Shown here: piece after piece, positions 44,958 to 57,064 of the stretch
Layout of the letters: each line of letters starts with the position of its first letter
Numbering within the stretch: position 1 is the first letter of the stretch
NCBI RefSeq assembly: GCF_000003855.2
Contig: NW_003101666.1
Location: 93,934 to 157,933, forward strand
Length of the DNA stretch: 64,000 nt
Direction: 5' to 3'
Source of the DNA: Blastomyces gilchristii SLH14081
Lineage: Eukaryota > Ascomycota > Eurotiomycetes > Onygenales > Ajellomycetaceae
Notes under the pieces: generated by a model
The model's input: the letters and a program-made list of their open reading frames with translations, nothing else
Databases searched by the model: none
What the model was told of the DNA's origin: nothing
Made by a program: the position numbers and the translations under genes

Positions 44958-47900
44958 TCAAGATGTACTTCGACCTTCCCGTTCCTTTGCTGGCGGATTT
45001 GACCGTTCGACGGCTGGCTGGGATTTAACCATGGGAGGGGACGATGGATTGGATGGGGGTGATGTGGCCAGGTTGTCTTCGTTATTCAAGGCGGCCAGGG
45101 CACTGAAATGGTGAAACGAAGACGCGGAACAAGTTAGCCTATCCAGTCCATACGTGGTGTATGAAGAAAAATCCTAGGTGGGTGTTGTGCTGTCTTTTTT
45201 GGGTTGCTTGGGGTTTGGGTGGTCTGCAGTCCTCACCTGAACGCATTTACAGAGGATGCAGCCTCCTTGTCGTCCTTTTTATCCTTACCGCCTGGCGGCG
45301 TACCAGTTCGACTACTTGCCCCGCTGTCTGCGCCTCCACGAACTAAATTGCCGCCGGGACCAAGATTTCTGCGGCCGCTGCTACTCCGGGAACCAAACAA
45401 GCTGGAGGGTCCAAAGGATACCGGCTGGTTTGTATTCCTGGGCGCCTTCAGTCGGCGGAGGTCGTCGTTGCCAACCTTGCTTGACGCAAAGTCGGGAGGA
45501 GCTTGACTTCCGTAACCACCAGAAAAGTTCCGCGAATCTCCACGACCCATTGGCATCCGACTTCTGTTGGCCTCTTGACGCATGCGTTCCTTTTCATGCT
45601 CGCGGGCAGCCTATTAATTGACACGTTAGCGGCTGAAACTTTTGATCCAGCGAAATACCATGCTTATGTTTACTAACCTCTTCCCGAATCTCAGCAATTT
45701 TCTTGGGACCCTTATCGATGTCTTTCGATATCCACCCAGCATTACGCAAATCGATAAGGTCCTAAATTCTATCAGCATTGGATTCGGCATACAGGAAGGT
45801 TAATAAATCTCGCGGGAATTGCAAAACATACCTCAAGCATGAACTGAAGACGTTTAGGAACGCCTTGCATGCTCGTCAAAGCTTGAATCACTTCGAAGTA
45901 ATTGCCCATTTTGCCACGGTGCTCCTTACTCTTAGTGTGGTCAAGACTGTATCCGACCGTTCGCAGCAAGTTTATCAAGCTCTCCACTTCGGCTTCTTCG
46001 GGGACACCCTTAAAGTTAAGCAATTTCACTATACATCCGTGCATGATTCCCTCAGTCAACATGCCGAGTTTGTACAGTTCACCAATAAATTTGATCAGGC
46101 CGAGACCACGTCGTTTGGCGGCAGCTGCAATGTAATATTCGTCGGACATCATGGCAGCCTCCTCGGTGACACCTTCAGGTGTCTTTGGGAGGTCGACTTT
46201 CCAACCACGATTGAATTCATCTTGGCAGCCATTGAGAAGGTATTTTTTGAACAAAGTTTTACCAGCGACCGCATTGCCGTCTCGATCGCGCATACTTTCA
46301 TCTTTGATATCAGGGGTCACATAGTTCTGCATACGGTGGCAGAACTGGGCGTACAATGGACTCCAGTGGGCTTCATCCATGGCCTTGTCGACGGTACGCT
46401 GGATGACTAGTTGGAGTGTGAAACCATTTGATTCGAGCTTAGATTGTCCCACAATGCTGAGTAGCTGATCAGAGATACGCTCAAAGTTGTCGGGTGTCAT
46501 TTTGTTCAAGTTAGCTTTAATCTTCCGTTCGGCAACATCTGGTGGCATGTATCCATCATCCCCAAGAGCAGGGCCAGAAAGGTTTTGTCCCACGCTACGC
46601 GGCTTCCAGCCAGTCTTAGATGGGACCAAGGGTTTTAGGTCCAAGTTAGCAGTGAGAGGCATAGCCTTGTGGCTTTCTTCATCCTTCCTTGATCCTTTAT
46701 CCCGCTTGCTTCCTGACCGCTGGCCTCTGTGGCTGCCAGCACGTGGAGATGGCATCTGCTGCATAGTCGAAGAACTGCTACGGCTCATAGGTGAGCTACC
46801 CAGAGGAAGGCCACCAGGACCACGAGAGAAGTGGCCGAAAGGATTTGCCATACCATGGCCACCAGCTGGCATCGGGAAACCATCCCGACCGATACCTCCA
46901 GGGGGTAATGTTTGTGCCCGTCCAGGAACTGGGACAAATTTACCCATGCCAGCGCTAGGGAAAGAAGTTTGAATTCCTGGACGGGAGGTTGTCCGTCCGC
47001 CACCCATGATTGGAGTTCGAGCGGATCCGGGGCGCGAAGAAGTATCCGTACCATCTCCAACCGTCTCCCGAACACGGCTGTCCCAATCTATTGATGGCTT
47101 CTCTTTGAAAACAGACTGAAATTGGAGTAAGAATTCTTTGTTATACTTAAATTTACGGTCGGTTGGAGCGTTTGCATTTAGAGCAGGATTAGGGGAGACG
47201 ATGGGGAGAGGGTAGGCGATCTTGCTAGGATCATCGAGGAACCGGGCAGTCTGGAGGGATTTCATTGCAGCACTTGGCTGAGGTGGTTCAACCGTTTTTG
47301 TAGTTTCCAGCTTCAATGCAGCAGGCTTGTCTCGCTTTCCGCTGCTAGCAGGTTTGGAGGGTGGTCCCATCGAGGTATCCGATACGGGCGTGGCAGCTCC
47401 GCTTTCGGCAGGGGTTCGAATGACGGGGCTTTCTGCTGTGGAAGTGGGAGATTGGGTGCCCTTGGTTTTGAGGGGAGCAAACAAATCTGTCTGCTCTTTC
47501 TTGGCAACTTCTTCCTCGCCCTGTTTGAGTTTGCGGATTCGAGCCTCTTCTGCAGCCTCCGCCTCTTGTTCAGCTTTTTTAAGGTTGAGGATGTAAGCCT
47601 CATGCTCTTCCTTCTCTTTGCGAGCTTTCTCTTCCTGCTGCTTCTTCTTCTTTTCAGCATATGCCTTCTCAGCTGCGGCTTCTTTCTCGGCTAGTTCCTT
47701 TTCTAGTGCATCCCAATCAATCTCATCTTCGGCTGGTGTAGATTCCATAGGTTTTGGCGCTTCGGGGTTGCTAACTTCTTTAACTGCCGCTTCCTTTTGC
47801 TCTTGTTCCTTTTCCTTCTCTAGTGCAGCAGCTTTCTCCACCTCCTCCGCTGCCTTCTTTCCCTCTGCCTCCTCACGTGCTTTGGCTTCAGCTTCTTCCT

Positions 47901-50032
47901 TCTCCGTTTGTTGCTTCTCAGCCTTTTCGGCCTCTTCTCTCCTGCGAGCCTCAGCTTCAGCCCTGACCTTTTGAGCGATGGCATCCTGGAAAGACTGCTT
48001 TTTCTCCTCTCCTGTCATGGACTTAGAGTCCGACCGTTCATGTTCGGCACGGCTGACGGTACGGGGAGGTGTAGAAGCTGGAGTATTGGCACCTAGTTTG
48101 ACGGGGGAAGGAGTCGTGCGAGGTTGAGACGTCGATTGCTTCTCAAAGCTCATCTCTTTACCACTGTTAGGGTCCTTAATAACAATAGAACTCTTAGTTG
48201 GTACGATGAACTGGGATTTTGGCGCAGGACTGCTGGTGGATCGACTCGCGTTATAAGAAGGTCCTTGGGTCATTGGGACGGAGGGCTGGGCCGGTCCGAG
48301 ACTTGAGCCTGGTCGGTCCGGGCCGGAAACCTGTGAGGGTGTACGTGAAAGTGGAGTGGCTTGTGGAGGTGGATGGCCCTGGTTGCTATATTGGGCCTGA
48401 ATGTAAGGGGCTTGGGTTGGGTGTGGTACACTCATAGCGGGGCGGGGTGACGAAGGGGGCATGTATTGATATCCTTGCTGCATATTATATGTCGAATGTT
48501 GGTAATAGTAATTAGGATCATAGCCCTGAGCAACGAATCCCTGGGTTTTAATCATCGTCAGATACTGTTCAAAATGTCCACTCTCTGGGGAAAGTGTAGG
48601 GGGTTGGGGGTAATGAAGGTGGGCTTGGGGAGTAAAGCGGCGTTGGGCATTTTGGGGTTTAACACAGGGGCCATTCTGGTTCTGGGGTAAAGAAGATCGA
48701 CGGTTAGGATATTTAGGGGGGTAAGAAAATTGTTGCTTTACTGGTTGAGGGGCCATATGAGAAGGATATCCGCCATAATGCGGGGCCTGCATTTGTGTAT
48801 TTGCCATAGGAACGTGGGACATCGGTGGAGTCGCGGGGTTCACGTTGGAAAGCGCAGGGCTTCGAGCCGGCTGCCGGGGAGAATTTGGGAAGGGACCTAG
48901 AGATCGCTGGTGATGGCCATGGTAACCCATATTGGGCCCGCCCCGAGGTTGGCTGGAAGTGGATCTATATGTAGGGCCGGGCGAGTTATATCCTATTGCC
49001 TGATGGGGCTGTCCATAGCTTCTTCCTCGGCCACCATGACCATAGCCGCCGCGTCCTGGAGGAGCACTTGGCATAGCATGATTGCCCATATCACCATGTG
49101 CAGAGTGTGACGATTCACGTCGAAAGTGGGTAGATTGGGCATTCGGCCCCATCGGAACAGGTCGCATATTTGGTCGCTACAGAAGTGAGGCCGTTAGTAC
49201 AGATTCTTCTATGATTGGCATAACCCTTGTGTAATAGAGTAAACCTATCTTACATTCACGTCACCGGGGTCACCACCAAAGCTGCCAAAGTTAAAATTAT
49301 TCCCTTGTCCTTGTAGGGAAGATGGTGGTCGTCCGCCACTTGCTATAGGTTGAGGAATAGGAGAAGGAGATGTCTGTGGGGAAGTTGTGCGAGGGTTCAT
49401 AGATGCATTAGCGCCTAAAGTAGACTGGGGTTGGTGTGGAAGAGGCGCGGGATTGTCCACCGGAGCTCCCTGGGAGTCCAACGACCCGAATCGCAGACTA
49501 TTTGCGCGGCCTGAAGCGCCAGCTGGGCCTCCATTCGGGATTAAACTAGGGTTGATAGTGACAGAACTTTTCCTGTCGTGTAAGGATGTGTTTGGCGCGG
49601 TGTTTCCGTTGACGATGGTCAAGCCACCGGCGACGGGGGCTACTGGATGCTGCATGTGTTTTCCGTTCAGAGAGACAGAGGGCGACTTTCCATGCTGAGG
49701 CGTTTGAGCAGGCCCACTTCCGGCAGTCGTTGAGGTGGCCGCTTCGCCAGTAACGGTCTGCGGCGGAGATTTCTTTGTCGCGTTAGCAAAGTAATGGAAA
49801 AACTTGTTTGCAAAGTACTGGGAATAATGCTCTCAAGGAGGTGGTGGGCTATGCTGTAAAAGGCTTTGCTTTCTCCTTTTCTTCTTATTTTTCTTCTTCT
49901 TCTTCTTTGCTTTTCCCCTTCGTCTTTTCAACTCACCGAAGAAGTGGGAGAGTGACCCTGAGGCGAGGCCGAACTGCTGGTACTACTCTGTCCCTGTGGT
50001 TTGAGGCCTGATGTCTGGGAGATCGATGTCAT
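44958..50032 (-). CDS. TIF4631: Translation initiation factor eIF4G
   Basis: Scaffold of the cap-binding complex eIF4F, bridging eIF4E, eIF4A, poly(A)-binding protein and eIF3. Six exons: 50032-49937, 49817-49254, 49176-45832, 45761-45678, 45610-45237 and 45102-44958 (1535 aa), all in frame. The N-terminal 600 residues are disordered, Gln/Pro/Ser/Gly-rich. A long Lys/Glu/Ala helix region (about 600-760, QKVRAEAEARRREEAEKAEK) follows. The eIF4E-binding site YNKEFLL fits YxxxxL-phi near residue 895. The MIF4G HEAT domain spans about 1105-1340 (NLNKMTPDNFERISDQLLSI, IKFIGELYKLGML). An Arg/Gly/Ser-rich tail follows, with no MA3 or W2 domains, as in other fungi. The start of exon 2 is the least certain boundary. 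Confidence 0.95.
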
Positions 50033-53000
50033 TACACGATCGTCTGCGCAAAGAGTCGCCGGAACAGTGGTTGAAATAGATAAAGTTATTAGGGACAAGA
50101 AACGTTCAAGAAACAAGCTGGGAAAGTGTGCGCCCAGCAGATTCCAGATCCGGCTCGAGACGAGGGGAAAAACTATGACAAATATAAAATCAAATCGTAA
50201 AACGGCGCGATAGAGCAAAGACGATGAAAAACAAAGTCGATGAAGGCGAAAATAATATATTGCCTAGTCGTGGAAAAGTGTCAAACCAAGAGGGGATACG
50301 GTTTGGCACGCAAAAACCTAACCCACACAAAGCGAGCGGAAGGTCAGTGTTTCTTCAATCTAACGTTTATAATGTTCAGAAATATCGGCGCACGAAGTTA
50401 ATCGAAGAAGCGCTAGCCGCAGTCCCGTTGCGGCATCCTTTGAAGTTATTTGCAGCAGAGGGAGATGCGGGATACGAGAATGATAGGAGAGTGAAGGGTA
50501 AGTATACCTGTCGAGGTGGATTAACGAGACACTCAAATAAGGAGTGGGTGTGAATCCGCACACCACCGCAAGAGCGGAAGAGACGGGATTTTCAGAAAAG
50601 CGACGGATGGAACAGAGGAAACTGAACTATCCGCGATCGTCCTGCTTCAGAAAATGAAGAGGATCCGCCGGTAAATCAAAAGTTGATGTGTGTTGTGATG
50701 ATAAGGGGGATGAGGGTGGCAAGGGAAGAAGAAGAAGGAAGAAGAAGAGAAGAAGACGGGACTTGAGGTCGTTGCCAGAAACGAGAAGGTTGGGATTTTT
50801 TTTTTTTTTTTTTTTTTCCCCGTGGTCTCGTCTGGTATGTACAGTACAAGACGGAACCCAGTGGTATCAAGGTGGTACAGTGGCGGTATTGGGCAGTACA
50901 GCCGCTCGGTTCTGCGAGGTGACCACCAAACCCAGTCATTTCTGCGGTGGTTTCTACGCTGTTGCTCGGCTGGGTTTGTACCCCAGTGTCGAAAAGTGGG
51001 CACCTAAGCCGCATCCATCATCCATGGCGTCATAACAGTACCAATACGGCTTATAAATTACCTCCTCGACAAGAACAACGAAACACAAATGCGCCAGGAT
51101 ACGTAGGCAAAAGCGTATTTTATTTCTAATTGTCACAGGCGAAAGAATAATACATAAAAGGCAGCGATATTATTTATTTTGTTCTTTGATATTCTTTGAA
51201 GAGTACAGAGTACACAGTAGGTTATTGGCAATTAACTAACTCACTTACTTTTAATACTAATATGTGCTCTCCCCGTCAAAACGGGAACTCCCAGAGGTAT
51301 TGTCTATTTTGCTGTTGTTTTTAATATCCGAATGCGCATATCTTCTAAACGGTTTAAACTACTACTCTCAATGCAGTCCATGGAGGGCAGAGCAACGGCC
51401 CACAATGAGATAGAAGGGAAGAGTGGGAAAATACAGGAAGACGGCGTCAAAGTTGGTGTCTTTTGATTATATTAATAGTTAACTCTCATTTCCTAGGTCA
51501 TTAAATGTATTTGACATCAACTTCGTCATTTCTATTTTTTTTCAAGATTGCTCTGGTTTTTTTATTTTTTGTTTTTTGTTTCCACAAGTTTTCTTCAAGG
51601 CTTTGAAGAAGAAACTATTATGTTCTGAAGAAACTATTGCCTTGCCATAATTTTATTGATGATAACATTGAGTTCCTTCTCAGTGAGTCAGTGATACATC
51701 TTTCTTACTGACCAACCTCCATTCCTGGTAGCAAAGCAGATCTTCTATTGAGCGCAGATGTCAATACTGTACATATAGTTATTTCAGCATTTCCAGATCT
51801 TAGCATTCTATCTTTACTTTTCTTCTTATTAAATTATCCCAGTACTCAACCAAACCCTCTGTTTCTCTTATTCTTGAGCCACCAATAGCTCCTATTATGC
51901 ATGGGCTAAATGTCACGCCGCTTAGTTCTCTTAATATACGGAGTATATACTATATTTATATACATGCATTTATAACCATTTGTTCAGCCACACAATACAC
52001 ATCTCAGCTTGAACACCATGCTCTTGTCTCTCTCAGCTTTGTAGGCTGAGACACAATACCCCCAATTTCATTTCTTTCTTGGCTTCAATTCAGTGAAGAA
52101 ATGCATCCCTATTCAAGACACAGAGCACTTGGCATTTCAGCAAAGCACACCTCTTCAATCCCCCAGTTTGCATTTTGATTTTCGGCAGATATATATAGTG
52201 AGTATTTGAGTATCAGAAACATTCATGCAATTGTCATGTGAATTCCCAGGTATATACTTTCCAAGAAGTTGAACCATTTGGTGCAAGGGTTAGGAGATAG
52301 ATGAGGCAAGGGGGGGAAGAGTAGAGTTATCATCATAACTATATAATCCCCCTCCCTATCTATATGCCTTCAGCTGGCATCATAACAGTACATGTACTTT
52401 TCAGTGAAAATGTTGAATTTTCTTCGGAGGGGCCATCACCTCACATCTCGGATATCCTGATTGCATAAAAGAATGTTTGCCATTCTTTCATTCTTATCTC
52501 CGGGCCTTTTTCATACCAGAGTTGGGTTGGTACTGATACTTGTGCTATTCATTCCATCTATGGCCACTTTCAACGTCGGGCGTCGTCATTATAATCGAAT
52601 CAAGAGGGTAGAGTCCGCTAGTTGGAGAAAATGTTTCAGATAACGGCCAGTGTATGTATATTGCGGAATACGGATAGTCCCACACCTCTCAGTCAGATTG
52701 GATGGGGAATCAGTATCAAGGCTACAAGTGAGCCAATAGAGCAAGGTGATAGATAAAATAGTTACATAGTAATCAAAGAAATGTCAGTGTTGAAGATAGC
52801 CAATGTACCTCCGAGAGCAAGAATACGGGTAAAAGAGCTTTACCAAAGCCATATAGTTATCAAGCTCAAAAAGTGAACAAAACATATCCTTGAGAAGAAG
52901 CATTTTCGTCGGGACAGAAGCTCCCAAAGAAAAATCCCGTCCATTATTGATATTCTCCATTCCCGCCACGGCGCATGTATGTATGCTTGCTTTGGTTGGA

Positions 53001-53409
53001 TGGTTTGACCAACTTCCCGCACCTGGGGTTATGCCTATGATAGGAGAGTATGACTATATGAGGGGTACAAAGGATAATATAGAGATTTGTGTCCGTATTC
53101 CAGTGATTCATATATCGTAGGAATGAATCGCCGGCCCCTATAATGACGGGCCAGCTCCAGCTAGATAGCAGTCTGCAACCCCTGCTCCTCCTCACGGCGC
53201 AATATGTGCAATGGGACGGAAGAAGCAAGGAAATATCACGTGTCACGTGACGGTTTTCATTCCGAAATATTTCTCAAACCTCAACCACGCCAAATTCAAC
53301 CTCAGACTCGCAATGGGAGAATCGGCCGCCAACCTCACTACCTCTCTACTTATCTTCTAATTGGCATCCATGTACATATTTCGCATATAGAATTCAGATT
53401 TTTACCACC
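50033..53409. other. 3.4-kb region upstream of eIF4G
   Basis: Divergent region between eIF4G (minus) and MRP21 (plus). No gene is supported. The proximal 700 bp probably hold the eIF4G 5' UTR, perhaps with introns. A T22 run lies at 50796-50817, TACGGAGTA at 51937-51945 and GTACATGTAC at 52388-52397. The MRP21 promoter is the right end. Confidence 0.55.
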
Positions 53410-54174
53410 ATGGAGACCCGCCATATTGCTCGGTCCATAAATCTCCTCTCCTCCTCTCGCCGCTCCATTCTCCAGAAATGCCCTCTCTCCCGCTCCTCGA
53501 CCTCAATTGCCGCGTTTACAAGACCAATTAGCACCTCAGCACCCCTCAGTGCATCCGAACAATCCACTACTCCCTCTCAGCCAGCACCTGAAGGCGGATC
53601 CAATTCGCCGCCGCAACAATCCCAAAGGCAACCACAACTTGGACAAAACCAACCGGTCAAACCCTGGTCGCCAGGCAATATACCGAGGGGACCACCTGGA
53701 GGCCCAGCTTCCCGCAGCGCCACTAGCAGTAGTAGTAGCAATAATGATAGCCTCGCCCAAGTCACCGACATACTAAATAATTTCATCCCCCGCTCAAACC
53801 ACCCGCGACAGGCTACCAACCCCTTCCAACCGCGCACGCCACAAGACGCAGCAATGTACAGACAGGTGCGCGATGCAGTGGGTCAGTCGCAAAAACTCCG
53901 GGTACCCACCGTCAACATGCGTCTGGGCCCTGAGCTGGGCCGCACCGTCGCCGTAGACCCGAAGGCAGGCGTTGATGTCGCAACGGCTTTCCAGATGATG
54001 GAGACGAGGGTTCGGCGGAATAAGGTCAAGACTATGATGATGAAGCAGCGGTTTCATGTTAGGAGGGGCCAGTTGAAGAAGCAGTTGAGGAGGGAGAGGT
54101 GGCAGAAGCTGTTCAAGATGTCGTTCCAGCATACGGTTGCGAGATGTGAGAAGTTGAGGAAGCAGGGGTGGTGA
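53410..54174 (+). CDS. MRP21: Mitochondrial small-subunit ribosomal protein bS21m
   Basis: Component of the mitoribosome small subunit. Single exon, 254 aa, with an ATG in an ACCACCATGG context. Residues 1-40 form an Arg/Ser-rich presequence (METRHIARSINLLSSSRRSI). A Pro/Gln/Ser-rich linker runs to about residue 115. A family block follows (ILNNFIPRSNHPRQATNPFQ, AAMYRQVRDAV). The S21 domain is at the C-terminus: AFQMMETRVRRNKVKTMMMK, then RGQLKKQLRRERWQKLFKM, strongly basic, closing at RKQGW. The domain and its position at the end match fungal Mrp21; the linker is longer than in yeast (177 aa). Confidence 0.93.
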   Translation: METRHIARSINLLSSSRRSILQKCPLSRSSTSIAAFTRPISTSAPLSASEQSTTPSQPAPEGGSNSPPQQSQRQPQLGQNQPVKPWSPGNIPRGPPGGPASRSATSSSSSNNDSLAQVTDILNNFIPRSNHPRQATNPFQPRTPQDAAMYRQVRDAVGQSQKLRVPTVNMRLGPELGRTVAVDPKAGVDVATAFQMMETRVRRNKVKTMMMKQRFHVRRGQLKKQLRRERWQKLFKMSFQHTVARCEKLRKQGW

Positions 54175-54786
54175 TTGGTTTTGGGATTGGGGAATGGTGT
54201 TTTATGTCCTGGGGAGAGAGGGCCACGACCCACTAGAATGATAGAGATGGGTGGTGTTTTTGCTTCTTTCTTGCTTCTGAGAATTCATGGGTTTATATTG
54301 GGTTTTGTGGAGAGTAGGATAAGGTGGAATTAGAGGGATCTCAGATAGATGTGTGTAAGGATACTTTCTGATGTATTAGTACTATTTGAACTTCAATTGC
54401 AACTATTTTGTGTAATTTCATCGTGTATATAAGAAATATTTTGTTTTTAAAGACTAAATTCAAATATCGCTGTTATTTGAGATTTGTTTTATACACACTA
54501 TTAATTGTTATATAATGATTAATTGTAGTAAGTGAATTTTACAATTATTTTTCACAGTAATAAATTTCTATACAAATATAATCCGTGAATAATAACGGTG
54601 TAACTACGAAGTATTGGCGCGCGCCTAAATTAAATAAGCTCTGGGCGATCAACATCGTCTCAGATGTATCTGTCCAATCCACCTGCAGCAATTCCTCGAG
54701 CACTGGCATGATGAAACTGGCTGCAGATCAAGTTGGGCTACAGGTGGAATTCCACGATGAGCACTGTCGGGAGTTCGGAGGTAATA

Positions 54787-54809
54787 TACATGTACATGTA
54801 CATGTACAT
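54787..54809. repeat. Palindromic (TACATG)n repeat
   Basis: Almost four units of TACATG, with two overlapping copies of the palindrome GTACATGTAC; same type as 25309-25330. Confidence 0.85.
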
Positions 54810-55077
54810 TACATTGGAAGGCGCACTGGGATGGGCTGCTGTATCCCCGACTACCTGGGCATGTTTATGGCTTTCTGATATCCAGACGCTGGAAGAAACG
54901 ATCGCACCAGTTGCCCGCAGCCCAGTAGTATGATCAGATCCTACCTTCCTCACGAGCTTCAATCTTAGCGCGATTGTCTACTATGTAGTGTGTTTTTGGA
55001 ACACTCGCTTTCTGTGATTACTCCCGCTGACATCACCATTTCCAGGGGGCTCAACGACATCGATCGATGTCTACCAC

Positions 55078-55963
55078 CTCGAGTCCCCAATATACTCCTC
55101 CTCGATGCTCCCACCGTTCTTCGGCTTTAATCCCACTACCACAGTATACAACAACAGAGGAAGCGATTAACCCGACGTCAATCTGATATACGGCTCTCAT
55201 CATCGGCGCTGATCACGAACACCCCAACTTGTGGTTTGAGTTTGACGCAAACACGGGAAGATAATGAGTCCAGATCTGAAATTGCGAAAGAAAAATTATG
55301 ATCTTTTTTGACTGATGCTAGATTTTCGGCCAAAAATAGTTTCAGTGTCGCGAGAGGGATGGGTCTAGATGCATTCTCACAAAACTACTCTGATCCAGTC
55401 GACATGACCCACAAATCAATCCCTTTTTCTATGGGCGGCAAGGACAAGCAAGGACAAGCAAGGAGCGAGCTTTTGAAAATAGCCTTCTAGTCCCAGGAAC
55501 GTGTTAATGCATGACACCAAGCAGTTTTCTAGAGAGGCACTTAGCTGGTAAATAACCTGATGTGTTTTGCCCCACTCGCGCACTGCTGGGATGCAAAAAG
55601 GGAATTTCACTCTCTCTGCAACCCATCAAAGCATCTGAGGGCTGTAAATATCTTAAATTGAAGGTTTGCTGGCTTCCTATACGTCCAACATCAGCTACAA
55701 CGAAAATTACAGATCGCCCTTCTATTCCCGAGAATCTCACCGAATTGCCTGGCACCTCAAAGCTTGGAATCTTATAACTGAACGCAAGATTAGTTTAGGT
55801 GATGAAATAATCCTCGAAATAGCGGATCTGGAAGCCCTTCCATTACCAGATGTGAACTTACTAGATATGCACTCCGTTTTGCAGCGTCTCCTGGCATTGA
55901 GTGGATCCACTGAGCCCTCTGACGACCACCACAATGATGATGACGATGATGATGATCATGAGT
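55078..55963 (+). pseudogene. Possible decayed gene with HNH-nuclease-type C-terminus
   Basis: From an ATG at 55078 one frame reads MSTTSSPQYTPPR..., meets a single TGA at about 55195, and then continues (LIIGADHEHPNLWFEFDANT) to a second stop. The last part, to 55963, reads HRIAWHLKAWNLITERK, then LPLPDVNLLDMHSVLQRLLA and LSGSTEP before an Asp run. The LLxxHxxLxxLLxLSGxxE pattern resembles the C-terminal end of fungal HNH-nuclease (HNH_2-like) proteins as I recall them. No catalytic HNH core is visible between. Either a broken gene or one with unusual introns; family assignment is tentative. Confidence 0.3.
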
Positions 55964-57064
55964 GAGGAGAATCTGTCAACATCAGAGACTCACAAGTTGC
56001 TGAAGATGAATATCCCGGGGCAAACAGCTGAATTTCCGGTCGGTCTTGGATATCTGCTCTTTAACGTGCACTTACTTTAACGTGCACTTAAGCTCTGGTT
56101 GAATGATAGAGAATGTTGACCAAAGGTTGAAAGCATGCTGATATTGCTGTCTGTTATAGCTATTATGTCTTAAAATTTTTTACATTCCCAGATTGTAATC
56201 AACTGCGCTAGGTATGTGTTTTCTTTATTTGTTACAATGCAGTCTCGGGATGTACGCAAAAGCGAAATAGGAGAATTATATTCCCAGGCATTTGGCGTTG
56301 TTTGTGATGCAGCTAAGACACTCTCATGACATATGGACTCTGTGCTGCTGCAGGGGCTAGCATGAATACCACCCTCTATAGTTGGATGAGTATTCTTTTC
56401 TCTATACAGTGTTGCTGCATGTGAGCTTGTTATAATGCATAGGGTATTCAGATCCAACGCCTTGAACTGCTGAGTACTATCTCAATAGTTACAGTGTAAC
56501 AATCTAAGAACTAAAACTGGCTTTAAAGCCAGTTGCATTCATCTGTTAGCTCATTCATTATATAGGCGATAAAATAAATGAAAAATCTTGTTAATATATT
56601 GATTATTAGAGATTTCTAGCTAGCTAGCAGGCTGGCTGCCCACTCTCTATGTATACCTCTGTCTATATTACAAACCTCAGGGGTTTGCTCTGTTCATCTT
56701 TGCAGTGCCTAAGCCACTGTATCCGCTAAAATGAATTCTGGGTGGTACATGTACTGGTAACTCTCAGTTGAACCATAATAAGATTATAGAATTCAAGCTG
56801 TGTTTGCCCCTTGTAGAAAGAATATTACAAAATTAAAATGTATAACATCAAATATTGTACAGTCCCTCTATACCTCGATACTGAATATTTCCATTTTGTC
56901 ACTCATCAGATCAAAAGCTGAAAATGGCTAAGGTCTATAGTATATAGATTTTGAAAATCTAATGTTCTCAAATAACATATCCAAAAAGAAAAGGAAAGAG
57001 AAGAGAAGAGAAGAGAAGAAAAGAAAAGAAAATAGAAGGACAATTCATTGCTTACATATGTAAC

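Larger units (their letters stand above)
54175..57064. other. 2.9-kb region with palindromic repeat and a probable gene relic
   Basis: No intact gene. Contains AT-rich DNA (54400-54600), the (TACATG)n repeat at 54787-54809, a further GTACATGTAC at 56745-56754, a possible decayed gene at 55078-55963, and an AAGAG-type purine run (about 56985-57030) just beyond the 3' end of the next minus-strand gene. Confidence 0.5.

Noticed and set aside
45778..46410. 210-residue plus-strand open frame
   Set aside because: Antisense to the MIF4G domain of eIF4G; amino-acid pattern is the mirror of that coding sequence.
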